From: Vigna angularis
Lineage: Eukaryota > Streptophyta > Magnoliopsida > Fabales > Fabaceae
NCBI RefSeq assembly: GCF_016808095.1
Contig: NC_068971.1
Coordinates: 9,684,501 to 9,748,500, forward strand
Reading direction: 5' to 3'
DNA length: 64,000 nt
A program made the translations under genes and the position numbers. Position 1 is the stretch's first letter. Each line of letters begins with the position of its first letter. Of this stretch, positions 24,105-36,039 are shown one piece after another. A model generated the notes under the pieces. It worked only from the letters and a program-made list of their open reading frames with translations. It did no database searches and was not told the DNA's origin.

Positions 24105-26083
24105 GCTCCTGTTGTGCTGCACTAATAAATTGGGTTGAATATGAAATCAGTATGGAACGCTGATGTTGATTGAAGAAGTGGGCCTCTACTACCACATGTT
24201 AAATTGGGCTTCTATGTTAGAATTGGATTGGACTTCAACTAATTGGAACGTTGTTGCTGCTGTAGCGTTGATTAATGAAGCAGTGTTGTTCAAAAGTAGA
24301 GCACTGGATTGGGCCAACTCTCCTTTAATGAAACATTGCGTTTTAGATGCTGTCATTGGGGGTCTCAGATTTGCAAATCATTTTGGCAAAATGAAAGAAG
24401 TTTTCGTGCATTTGAGAAGAAGAAAAGAACCCTCGAGAGCTAGGGCTCCTTTGCGAGAAGAAAAAAAGAAAGATAGAGAAGAGCTGGAGAAGATGACAGG
24501 CGAAAAAAGGGAGCTGACCGGAGCTTCCACGTGGATAGGATCGACGGTCAGAGTGATGCAAGGATGCAAGAGAAAGGAGAACTGTCAGATTAGAGAAAGG
24601 AAGCGTCGTCGAGAAGGTTCCCTCTTTCATTTTTCCTTTGCTTTTTCTTTCATTCTTTTCAGACCCTATATAAAAGGGCTTTCACCATGTAAACAGACAT
24701 GGTTACACACTTTATACACTTTCAGTTTACAATTCTAAGCTCTATAGATTAGGGTTCTTTTCTGCTTTCTATAGAGTAGGTTTCCGTTCTTCTTGCTTTT
24801 GGAATGCACACTCGCGGTGGTGACAGCCCGTGGTGGCTTCGATTGCGAGTTTGTTCGGTACTTTTTTCTTGTATGCTCTTGTTAATAATATGTTCTTTCT
24901 TGATGTTCTATTTGTAAAGTGTTATATGATTCTGTTATTTTGATTTTTGTGTGTTCTTGTGTTTCTTGTTTTACATTGAAAATGATTTGGATTCTGTCAC
25001 TCTGCATTCTATAATTTCTTTTGGAATTATACGACCCCAAGGTAGGCGTAAATGAACGAGATGTCTTCTCGAGACAGATAGGAGTTCAATCAATGAAAAA
25101 AAAATATTTTCATTCATGTTGTTTTAGTTGCTGTTAATTAGTGTGAGATAAGAATATGTTCAATTGTGTTTCATTTGCTGATTTGGCTAAAAATCATTAA
25201 AATTGAATTGAATCTGTTTTGTTTTGGGAAATCAATTGATTGTTATTCATTTTAAGTTCTATATTAGAACTTGAGACCCCAAGATGGGCAATTTATGAAC
25301 AGGATGTCTTTCTGTATAATAATAAATCAATTGATATGCCAATTCAAGCAAATTTAGTTCAACTTTGTGACTTTTATCCAACAACTTTGTCCTAATTAGT
25401 AGTTTAGGTTGTGTTCTGTTTGTAATGATTATATTTGGTTCTGATTCATGAGTTATTCACTCGATTCTTTGCTTTTAATCATTAGTTTTAGGTTTCTTAT
25501 TGACTTTTCTTTACTGTAGATTTTACAATTCTGTTTGCAACATTTACTTTCTTTACTGTTCATATTCATTTGGCTTTTAGGATTTTTGTTTAGCTTTTAA
25601 AGTTCCAATTTGAGTTGCTTGTTTACAGTTTTAGTTTTAGGCCATTTTAGTTGCATGTAATTCTCATAGTAGTTTAATTTCTGTTTTTGTTTAGGTAGTT
25701 TAGAGTTCTGTTTTCATTTCTTTTCCCCACCTTGCATTAGTAGTTAATAATTAGGTAGTAAATATACAAGACTAAACTCTACATTCTGAAACTTAATCAT
25801 AGTTGAGTCCTTGGATTGATCCTTGGTTATCCCTTTACTACATTAGTGGGGAAACTGAGTTTGTTGGCTTTGATGCGACTAAAAGCGAGTTTAACAACGA
25901 CCCTCTAATTGATGATATACAAGCAATACGAGAAGATCACAATGAGGGAATATATATATGACCAATCCATATGATTATGTAAGAATTTCATGTTTGTGTA
26001 AATATTTATGGCTTTTGTTAAATAATATATGTTATTTTATAAGTGTTTTATTTATCTTTCATCTTTTTGATTGTGACAGATAT
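24105..26083. other. CACTA spacer with promoter-like segment
   Basis: No intact gene. A 191-codon open frame (24163-24738) has no recognised domain. TATATAAAAGGG at about 24667 is followed by a leader-like tract rich in CTTTC, then a T-rich intron-like stretch (24850-25900) with repeated GACCCCAAG...GGCG...ATGAACG...GATGTCTT blocks. This could be promoter and first intron of the downstream tnpA/Ulp1-like gene, or a retrotransposon fragment. I cannot decide. Confidence 0.45.
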
Positions 26084-28980
26084 ATGGCTGAGTCACCTCA
26101 TTCGTCAAGCGATGAAGTCCCCACCACTTCTAGACGGACGAGAGGAGCAACGAGGTTACGACAGCTTATACTTAGAAGAAATGCAGGTGAGAGGACACTT
26201 GTCATTATTGACGTGGTCACTGGAGTTGCATCTGGCCCAAATGCAGATGTATTTAGGTCTTACCTTGGAGTACTAGCACGTGATCGTATCTCTATACTTA
26301 CTTCATCCTTTGACCATGTTTCTGAGGCTGATCGAAATCTTATCTGGCAAGATCTATTGGTAAGTTAAGCAATATTGCTCCAAATTCTATATTCATTATA
26401 TTGATAAATCTGTATTGATATAAGGTTATTACTTTCTTTGTTGCAGATAACATTTGATATGCCAAACGTCGAAAGCTTAAGGAATAGGTGTTTATCTGCA
26501 ATTGCAGAAAGATTTCGAGGGTTTAAGACAAAATTGACGTCTAGATATATATTTGGACCAAAAAGTAATGAAAATTCATGTTCCAAATATTCAGCAATTG
26601 ACGAAGAAACATGGCGTCAATTTGTAGAGCTTCGTTCGTCCGAGGCGTGACAGGTAAGTGCAGTAAAATCATTCAATTCATCATTCATAATTCTCTACTA
26701 TGACAATTGTTTCATTTTGTCACAGGAAAAAAGGTCAAAAGCATAGGGAATAAGCGCTCAGAATAAAAATCCACACCTATTGTCTCGTGGTGGATATAGG
26801 AAGCTTGAAGAAAATATAATGAAGCAGAAGTCAGATAGTAGACTTCCACTTTTTGAGAGTGGTGACCCTCCTCCTCCTCCTTCACCACTATCTCGGCACG
26901 AGAAGTGGAAGTTAGCCCGTATAAGACCATCGGGCTCCTACACTTCCGAGTCTGCCAGAGAAATATCTGAAAGAATTGTAAGATGTCATTTCTTATATTT
27001 TTACATTAGTTTTGTTATATATATTACATAGATCTTTCTAATGATTTTGAACTTTTGTTATGTGACAGGACTCCTTGGTTGAGTAGAGCTCCCAAGGTCA
27101 ATTCACACACGAAGGTCGTCAGGATATTCTTGCCACAGCTATTGGACGACCTGAGCACCCAAGACGGGTGCGTGGTGCTGGGACTGGCATAGGCATACGA
27201 CATTTTTTTGGGTCTTCCTCGCGTTCATATTCATACGAAAAGATGAAGGAGGGCATAAGAAAAGAGATGACGCAGGAGATCACAAAGAAGGTTCGGGTAG
27301 AGTTGTATGATGAAGTTGTTGAAATGGTTGCGCGCCAGTTCCAGCAGCATTATGAGGATTGTGGCAATCGTCCTCCGCCATCTCCTGTAGCGGAACATGT
27401 TGTGCCCCCTACAGGTAAACTTATTTATTTTTGGTTACTAATTTACTTTTTGCATAACCTAACATTTAATTTAGCTGCCGGTGCCCCAGGGGACGACATG
27501 GATGAAACTTGTCCATGTCAGTTATATATTCTTTCTGATACTGGGACCATGCTAGTGGCTCGTGGTACAGTTTATGAGACAGCCACTATAGTGCATGGTG
27601 TACAACTTTCAGAAGATGAATTCAAGGTCACAGTGGATGAAGTTGTCATAGCAGATGCCCTTCTTCCTGTGCCTACAGATGAGTTCTTCACTGTGGAAGA
27701 AGCATTTAAGTCCTTTGTCGCCTGGCCTATACATTTGGTTGGTGATGTATCTAATCCCCCGGTAAACACTCGTACTATATACTTCTCAATTTTAATATTT
27801 ACTTCTAATTGACGTTATAACATAACCATTTTTGCATTTAACAGCAGATAGGTCAAGAGGAAAGTCCTACACCGAAGAAGACTCATTTATCTGAGGATGA
27901 CCCTCTTGGTGCATTAGACGAGCTTGCTAAAATCATTTCAGATGCGCCGATGAATGTACACTGGGATTCTACTACATTTGGAAGAGAAGCTTAGATCCCA
28001 TTGTACTTGCATCATCAAGATGTTATGGAGCTTGCGTCTGGTAGAGAAGAAATTAATATTACACTCATTCAGCTGTGGATGATGTAAGTTTATGAAAACT
28101 TTTTTATATAATTCTATTTTATTAACTTACTTATATCATATTATTTCTTCATTTTAGGTATATGTTTGATGTTAGTAACAAGAAGGGGTTCAACGATGTA
28201 TATGGGTTCATTGACCCCTCTATGACTCATGAAAGAAATAAATTTGATGATATCCAAACATACATCTCCACCTGCTTTGGAATGGGGAAGGAGATATATT
28301 TTCTCCCTTATATACATGGGTAAGTGAAGTTTTTTAACTTCAACACATTCATTTATTAATTTTGGTATATGATTCATAAGTTATTACCAATTTCAGGTGT
28401 CATTGGCAGCTACTTGTGATCTCCATACCGGAGAACACTACTGTCTGGTTTTGTTCATTGCAGAAGTCTCCTCCCAGCCCTCTTAGACATGTAGTAGATT
28501 GCTAAGAATCTCAATGTTTCGACTTTTTTGTTATATAAATGTATGCTAAAGGAATTGTTTTTAATAGTTCCCTTGCAACACATATGATGTTATCTGGGAG
28601 ATCTATTGCTACAGCTAAAAAGCATGCATGGGTTGCCCTTAAGGTTTGGTATTTTAGTCCATACTTTGTTACATTTGGTTCCATTCAAATGATGTTACTT
28701 AACATTTTATAATTATGATGATATATTGTAGTGTAATATACAAACGGGGTCATATGAATGTGGTTACTACGTCATGTTTTGGATGATGACCATTATTCGT
28801 GCACATTACACAAGTGGATGGGAAACGGTATTATTTAGGTTTGAATTTTATTTTCCCTATAGTTTAGATTTCAAATACACTAATTGAAATCATTGTATTT
28901 TATGCAAACATTCAATAGGACTGCTCCAATTCCAGAGAAGTCACTTCAACTTGTAAGGAAAACACTAGCTAAATATGTAA
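26084..28980 (+). pseudogene. CACTA second gene: TnpA-like with Ulp1 (C48) protease domain
   Basis: About ten exons can be followed through GT...AG introns, for example exons ending at 26358 and 26655, starting at 26447, and starting near 27483 and 28159. The N-terminal part (MAESPHSSSDEVPTTSRRTR) resembles plant En/Spm-type proteins. A region with LVARGTVYE and ALLPVPT (27480-27760) resembles DUF8039. The C-terminal part has a Ulp1-like core: HW at about 28400 and QTGSYECGYYV at about 28740-28775, giving the catalytic His and Cys plus the upstream Gln. The usual Asp-Ser-Leu reads Cys-Ser-Leu. In-frame TAG codons replace expected Gln near 26740, 27085 and 27994, and TGA replaces an expected Trp at about 26648. 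Non-functional copy. Such proteases are known in plant CACTA and MULE elements. Confidence 0.8.
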
Positions 28981-29229
28981 TTCATTTATATAATAGTATG
29001 TAGTAGATATTAGGATATAGTAAGTTCTAAGTTTATGTTTCTAAGTTGTTTGATGCTTTTCTACATTATTATTCGTTTAACTTTGTACATTACATTGATT
29101 TATGCTTCAAACTTGATTTATGATTACATTGGATTGATTTATGCTTCTAAGAAGTTGATTTATGATTCAATTGAATGTATTTATGTTTTATTATAATTTT
29201 CATTCAAAATATACGTTTCTGGATTATTC

Positions 29230-29710
29230 TGGACTGTTCTGGCTGTAAATATATATGCAGGTCTGTTTCTGTTGTTGGGAATGTTGCAGAAACAGACCTC
29301 ATTTTAAAAAAACACAAGGATATATGCCTCGGTTCAAGTCAAAACCGAGGTAGAAAAGCACCTTATGATCTCGATTATAACCACACCAGAAGCAGAAAGT
29401 TTTGCGATGAGAAAAAAAAAAGGACTCTACTGCCTCGGTTCAAGCTAGTACCGAGGCAGTAGGGTGGGAAATACGGCCTCGGTTCCCCTGACCCGAGGCA
29501 TACAGTCCTTCAAAAAAAAAAATAAAAAAACCAAAAACTCTACTGCTTCGGTTATGGTTGAACCGATGCCAAATCCTCTCCCTTTATGCCTCGGTTCACA
29601 CCCGAGGCCAAAAGTATTACATTTTTTGCCTCGTCTGAATATGCCTCGGTTCGAGAGCCGCTGCCTATAAGAAAAAACAACCGCTGTCATTTCTCCTGAC
29701 TGTACTAGTG
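29230..29710. repeat. Right subterminal repeat array of the CACTA element
   Basis: Several inverted pairs of the form TGCCTCGGTTCAAG...ACCGAGGCAGTA between about 29320 and 29670, ending at the TIR. They match the left array in motif and hairpin layout. Confidence 0.8.
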
Positions 29711-29713
29711 TGA

Positions 29714-30164
29714 GAAGAATTAAGTGGATGAAGGATTCACGAGATAACTACCATCTGAAGTCACATTATCTTTTCTTCTCCCATAGTAGAGTTGTTCAAA
29801 ATTACATTTATAATTGACTTTCTGTTATGTTTTGTATTTTCAACTCAAATTCACCTTCCTTTATTTGCAAGAATAATTTATGTCTACCCAAAAAATTTCT
29901 TAAAAATCACAGCAAGATTAAAATAATAAAATTTTCACGTAAAAACATATTCATAAATAAAAGTATAATCAAATTTCGTTTATGCTCGTAAAAATGGTAG
30001 ATGAAGATAATTAACAACCTCTAAGAAGTTGATGTGATAATCAACATCCACTTATAATGTTCGTGCTTCTCACCAATAAAAAATCAATACTAGCAAATAA
30101 TATGATTGAGATGTGTATCATCTTTAAGATGTATTGCATGTATAAACATAAAAAAAAATTCTAA
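29714..30164. other. AT-rich flank of the CACTA element, no gene seen
   Basis: No recognisable gene or repeat between the CACTA insertion and the inverted-repeat element that follows. Confidence 0.5.
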
Positions 30165-32805
30165 TCATTTGCTAGGTTCTTTACTTTTTTTTTTTCTTTC
30201 GTCTCAATTGAGTTTTTAATTTTACAAAATTGTTCAATTAGAGCCATATTATTAAATTAGGCTAACATAGTTAGAGTTACATGTGACATGCTGATAGTAT
30301 TTTTTTAAATAATGTGACCCAGTTATTTTGTTAATTAAATAATTCTAACATATATATTATCATTTTTAATTAAAGATATGGGAAAAAATTGAATTAAACC
30401 CAACCCCCTTTCTTCGAATTAAGGATTGCAAAAAGAGAGTCAACTTTCGTTCTTCAAATTAGAGTTGAAACAATTTCCAAACTTAATGCAACTTATCGTC
30501 ATAGAAACAAAACAAGTCACAATTTCATCCAAGATATGATCAGTGGAACCCATCCATCATCATCAACAAAAGCATCCATCTCAGGCCTTCTTTCAAATTC
30601 ATCTTTTATTGCAACGTTAGGATTATCTACCCATCTCTTCTCAGAACTGTGCTAAAAAAGCTCTCCATTCTTCTACTCCAAAAAAAAGCACCAAACTTCG
30701 AATTCTCGATGAGTGCTCAAAATCCCTGCAGAATGTGGATGTGAGAAATTATATAGACCACCTGAACAGTGCAAAGAAAGCATATTAGATAAAAACTCAC
30801 TTCAAGTATCACATTTTGTTTGGTTGGTGGGAAAATCCCATTAACAACTTGTTGGGCAAAGTTGTTGTCTTTTTCCTACCCTGTTTTTTAAGCAAACAGA
30901 TACACCAAAACCATGTTTTTTTGTTTTCCAGAAAACCACAGATAAACCTCCTCAAACCAAACACTCCTTAATCCTTGCCAAGCTTGTGACTTTGTGGAGG
31001 AAAGTGGAGTAAAACAACATAGAGAAAGAAAAGTTAGTAAGAGAAATGAAAAGTAGAACACTGATTTGGATGTTGGAAAATTGTTTCACCCTCGCGCTTC
31101 CAACGCCGCAAGGTCTCACACCTCACGAAAATGACCAAAGTCCTAATTTCTTTGAAATCGCGCTCAATTTAAAACTGTTGTAAACCCTAATTTCCTAAAA
31201 TTATCACTAGTGCAAAAATTGCATTTTAACTCGCACAATAGGCTTCGGTTTAGAAGAAACCGAAGCCTTTCAAAATGCGGTTGCATTTTTGTAATTTTGA
31301 CTAACTTATACGCCTCGGTTTAAGGGAAACCGAGGCAAAAAACTCATATTACCTCAGTTAAATTAGCAACTGAGGCCTAAAACCCTGCAAATTTTTGTTT
31401 GTCCATCTGCAAAACAGACTTTTCGCTTGACACCTTTTTTAAGATGACCTACTGTCTTTGTTCTACATAGAACCGAGGTAGTATGTCCTGTTCAACACTG
31501 ACAATTCTGATGTGAAAAAGGATTTAGGCATCGGTTGCATTAATAACCAAGGTAATAAGTGGTTTATTGCCTTGGTTAAAAAAAGAACCGAGGTAGTATC
31601 TCTTTCGATATTTAACTTCTCAAAAACGTAAAAAAATTTAACCTAATGTTCATTCTTCTTCCTCGTCGTTTCCCTCATCTTCTTTGCGTTTTTCTTCTTC
31701 TTCCTTATTGTTTCCTCTTCTTCTCTCAGGCAAAACTCTTGGTTCAGGGCCTTCATTTCTCTCCCGCAAAGTGCCTGGTCTGGTCTCCATCTTCGTTGGC
31801 TCCATTTCTATCGCGCGAACGTTATTGCCTCCATTTCTCTTGCGCGAACTGCGTTTTTTTTTTCGCCACCGACTGTTCATCGCCGTCACCGGCTATTTGT
31901 CACCGCCTTCGGTCGTTCTTCACTTCCACCAGCCGTTAGTCGTTGTCTCCGGCCGTTTGCAAAGCCACGATTTGTTTCTCCTTATTGTTTGATTTAATAT
32001 AAAGTATGAAAACATTACACTAGCATTTTCATTTCATTACATTCTATTATGAAAACATTTTGATTTCATTGGTGAAGTAGGTTATGTGGCGTTGAAGTGG
32101 GAAACAATGCATTTGAATATGATAAACTTAAAATTTGTCCATTGCAGATAAAAAAACAAAAAAAAAGATGATTTTGAATAGGAAAAAGATCCCATTTTCT
32201 AATAAAAAAAAGGACATCTACCGCCTTGGTTCAAAACCAACCGAGGCAAAAGACACCCACATACTGCTTCAATTCCCCTAAATCGAGGCAAAAGACCCCC
32301 ACATACTGCCTCGGTTCAGAATTGAGGCAAAAAGCCTACCTTTTTTGCCTCGCCTATATATACCTTGGTTCATGAACCGCTTGTGGAAAGGCAAAAATAA
32401 CCATTGTCGTTTCTCTTTACTGCACTAGGATACTCTTCACTTTCTCTTATTGATTCCCAATTCGAACAAACACTCACTTTCTTTTTGTCAATAAACCCTA
32501 ATTCAAATAAACACTCAATTTCTTTTCACAATTCCTAATTCGAACAAAGTCCTAAGTTTAATTAAATTTTTCCTCAATTTTTTTAATTAAAAATTATTAA
32601 TATACACGTCAAAATCACTAAAACAAAATAATTGACTCATGTCAATTAAAAATTGCACCATCAACATATTACATCAACATCACTTTAACAATGTTGGCCC
32701 AATTTAACGGCAGGGCTCTAATTGGAGGAATTTTGTAAAAAAAAAGACTCAATTGAGACGAAAAATAAGAGAGTAAGAGACCTATTTGAGATTCCAGCCA
32801 AAAAA
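30165..32805. mobile_element. Long-inverted-repeat element interrupted by a CACTA insertion
   Basis: Arms at 30165-30490 and 32455-32805 are reverse-complement relatives, sharing CGTCTCAATTGAG, ACAAAATT..TCAATTAGAGCC and TTCGAATTA(A/G)GGATTG. The arms are clearly diverged, so the structure is old. Between them lie about 0.7 kb of non-coding DNA (30491-31204) and the CACTA element 31205-32430. This fits a MULE or fold-back element with long termini. Exact ends and target duplication were not resolved. Confidence 0.55.
31205..32430. mobile_element. Non-autonomous CACTA element, 1.2 kb
   Basis: Left end CACTAGTGCAAAAATTGC, right end ...TTTACTGCACTAGGA (last bases mutated from CTAGTG). Subterminal CTTCGGTTTAG...AAACCGAAGCC hairpins match the 8.7 kb element. 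Flanking triplets TAT and TAC do not match exactly. A GC-rich central segment (31640-31950) has open frames on both strands but no recognisable protein. No transposase. The left end is nearly identical to the reversed right end of the element at 58491-59854. Confidence 0.8.
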
Positions 32806-32961
32806 AGGACATGAGGAATAATTAAACATAAAAAAATTGTAATTCAAACTCTTGTAGGAAGACTATAATACTTGCATTAAATTTTATTTATAATTACAAA
32901 TAATTTAAAGAGTAAATCAATCATAACTAAATTTTTGTATGGTATGATGTAGGGTGATATC

Positions 32962-33510
32962 TAGGGATGGCAAAAAAATCCACGCTCACGGATATCCGCG
33001 TATAAAATCCACAACTGATAGTTGGTACCTGTAGATATTTACTACCCACGGATTGCGGATAGTGGGTTTTTTAATACCCGCTTATAAACGGGTTGGGTGC
33101 GGGTATTATACTATCCGTACTCGCGGATATCCGCTACCCGCAAAAACTTAAAATAAAAATTTAATTTATATTTTATTAAGTTAAATTTAATTAAAATTAA
33201 TATTAATTTATATTTTATAAGGTTAAATATAATTAAAATTAAATTTTAATTTATATTTAATTTAATATATATTATATTTTATATATTTTTTGTAATTTTA
33301 TTTAAGTTTTATTATAATATTTTATAAAAATATATTGTTTTAAATATTTGCGGGTATCCGCGGATATCTACGGGTTTTAAAATATCCGCGAGTATTTTTT
33401 AAGCGGGTATCCGTGCGGATAGCAGGTTGGATAGCGGGTGGATTTTTTTTTGTCGGGTCAGGTTGCGGGTAGACACTATTCGTGTCTGACCCGACCCGTT
33501 GTCATCCCTA
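32962..33510. mobile_element. hAT MITE, 549 bp, with perfect 8 bp target duplication
   Basis: GTGATATC is duplicated at 32954-32961 and 33511-33518. Terminal repeats TAGGGATGGCAA and, reversed, TAGGGATGACAA differ at one position in 12. The interior is non-coding, with CGGATATCCGCG-like palindromes near both ends and an AT-rich centre. An 8-base duplication with these ends identifies the hAT superfamily. Confidence 0.95.
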
Positions 33511-33518
33511 GTGATATC

Positions 33519-35859
33519 TAGTGGATTGTATAGTCATCACATGATTGGTCGAATAAGGCTAAGTTATGATGAGATTAACACTATAATTAATTAATTTAAA
33601 GCAAAACACAATTACTATCAATTGTGTCATAATTAGACCATCATTAATAAAAATTTATTCTGAAAATTATAAATATAAATTTAAGATAAATATAGATGAT
33701 TGTATTTATTATGTATTAATGTTATAATTACTAAACACTTTGATATTAAAATATCTTCTCCAAGTAATTTCCAATTTAACCGAAAAAAATATTGGAAACA
33801 AACCATATCGACGGACCTAGCGGAAAAAACACACATAATACATGTACACAAATAAAGTCAATCTCATAATTGAAACGAAAATTATTTTCTTTTATATATT
33901 TTTTAATTTAAAATATTACTTTGTATATGATTTAAGTTTGGTCGTAAAAATAGTTTTTCCCGACAAAAAAAACTTGTAAAGGTCTCCTGAAAACAAATAT
34001 TAAGTTAGGTGATTGAAGTAGAGCATGTTCTGGTCAAAAATTGTCCAAGGTCCACTTAGGACTAAATGTAACACTGACTTCTAAAAGCAATGACGGAGAA
34101 GGTTTAATCATCCAAAAATAATATTAATAATTGCATTCTCCGAGGACCATAATAAAATAATCATGATTCATTAAAATCAAATAATTGGATTAAAATCAAG
34201 TTTCAAATGTAACAATTATAAGGCAGTTGCTCCCTTCATTACCACAGAATGCTGCGTGCACTACCTATACCAATTTTGCTCTTTTCTAAAATGAATGTCA
34301 ACATCCGTTTCACCTTTAACGGATGTTGACATCCGTCCGTTCACATATTTTATATTTTAATTTATTATTTTTATTTAAAAAAAAAATCTTCAACGGATGT
34401 GGCGACATCCGTTAACGGATTGTCACATCTGTTTTAATAAAAATTTTAAATTATTTTTTTATGGACAATAGTTTTAAAATTTTAAGAAAATTTAGAAGTG
34501 TAGGGAGAAATGCTAAGAGATGCAGGAAGAAGCTTTTCTTATTTTTGCAGTATGATGGAGCGTGGCTGGAATAGATTTTTCGTGCCCGTTTCAAATACAG
34601 ATTTTTGCTTTTGGATTGTTTCTTCAAGTATTTTATTAATAATAATAAAATTAAATTATTTTAATTATTATTTAAATAATAATATATAAATGGCTTAATA
34701 CCCTATTTTATTCCCAGTTTCGCTCGAAAATGTCAAATTAGTCCATCTTTAAAAAATGTGTCAATTACGTCCTCACTTAATAAAATTTGTATCAATGAAA
34801 TCCCTCTCGTTAAATCCGTACAAACAGCGTTAATTATTTTTCTCTTTCTTCTACTTAGATAATTAACGTCGTTTGTACGGATTTAACAGAAGAGATTTCA
34901 TTGTAAAAGGCACACACTAACTATAAATGTGACATTGCAATTTCTTCTCAATCTTCTTTTTGCATCACTATCAAACAATTTAAAATGATTGACTGGAACC
35001 TTTCAAATTAAATAATACAAAAAAAAATTTGGATAGTAAGATTTAGAATTTAAAAATATATTTCAAATTACATAATACAAAAATATATTCTGTAAAATTC
35101 GAAATACATTTTTTAACTTAAAAAAATATTTTAGATACATTTCAAATTACATAGTCTAAAAATAGATTTTCAATTATAGAATTTAAAATATATATTTTAC
35201 AGTTTTTTAATTGTATAATTTAAAATATATATTTTTCAAATTTTAAAAATCTAAAAATGAATTTCAAGTCTAAAAATACATTTTAGATTATTCAACTCAA
35301 AATACACTTTTAAATTACGTAGTTTAAAAATCTAAAAATATATTATAAAATATATTTCTAAATTACCCCATTTAAACTATATTTCCATTAAACTATATTT
35401 TTAAATTTCACAATTTGAAAGAGTGAGACATGAATATTTTAAAATTTTCATAAAGGTGCGGAGAGAAATTATGTAGTGTAAATAATAGTATGTGCAATTT
35501 ATAATTGCCTTAGGCCGCCTACTTTAGTGGTTGATCAAGATCCACTAAGAAGCAAATGTATCATTAATAGTGAAAGAGCCACCAAAGAAAATTGATGCTC
35601 GACTTTAAATGTCTAGGAGTAACACAAAATAATTATGGCTCACTAAAGATTAATTCTAATACGAAATTAGTTTTAAACCCTTAGATACGCACAGATTGAT
35701 CTCCGATGTGTATTTTTCAATGTTAATAAATATATCTAATATTAAAATATATTTAAATATATGTTATATTAAAAAATATTTAGAGTTTGAAAAAAAAATA
35801 TTTTTAATTTTATAATTAAATTTTGAATAAAATTAATGTAAAAAATTATTCATAAATTT

Positions 35860-35898
<39 letters not shown>

Positions 35899-36039
35899 AA
35901 TTTTGTAGAAATGCAAAGGATATAACATGTGAAAAAATAGAGTAAACTTTTTAAAAATATAAAAAAAATATAGATTATGCAAAAATATGTTGACGTATTT
36001 GTTATAAATATAAATTAGTGTATGGACATATTGGTATAA
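33519..36039. other. AT-rich non-coding DNA with two fold-back sequences
   Basis: No gene. A 14-base perfect hairpin TGTCAACATCCGTT...AACGGATGTTGACA lies at 34297-34331, with related ACGGATGT palindromes up to 34435. A larger fold-back with ~43-base arms (34793-34835 and 34860-34902) surrounds a 24-base loop and lies inside a MITE-like stretch starting near 34690. A TA run lies at 35862-35895. Confidence 0.6.

Larger units (their letters stand above)
21026..29710 (+). mobile_element. CACTA (En/Spm) DNA transposon, 8.7 kb
   Basis: Ends are CACTAGTAAAAAAAG at the left and ...CTGTACTAGTG at the right, with a perfect 3-base duplication TGA (21023-21025 and 29711-29713). Subterminal regions are packed with CCTCGGTT/AACCGAGG inverted pairs. 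Inside lie a 3' part of a tnp2-type transposase (22085-23669) and a multi-exon second gene with a Ulp1-like protease domain (26084-28980), both on the plus strand and both broken. The N-terminal catalytic part of tnp2 is missing, so the element cannot move on its own, but it has both ends and could be cross-mobilised. Insertion looks clean at both ends. Confidence 0.93.
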
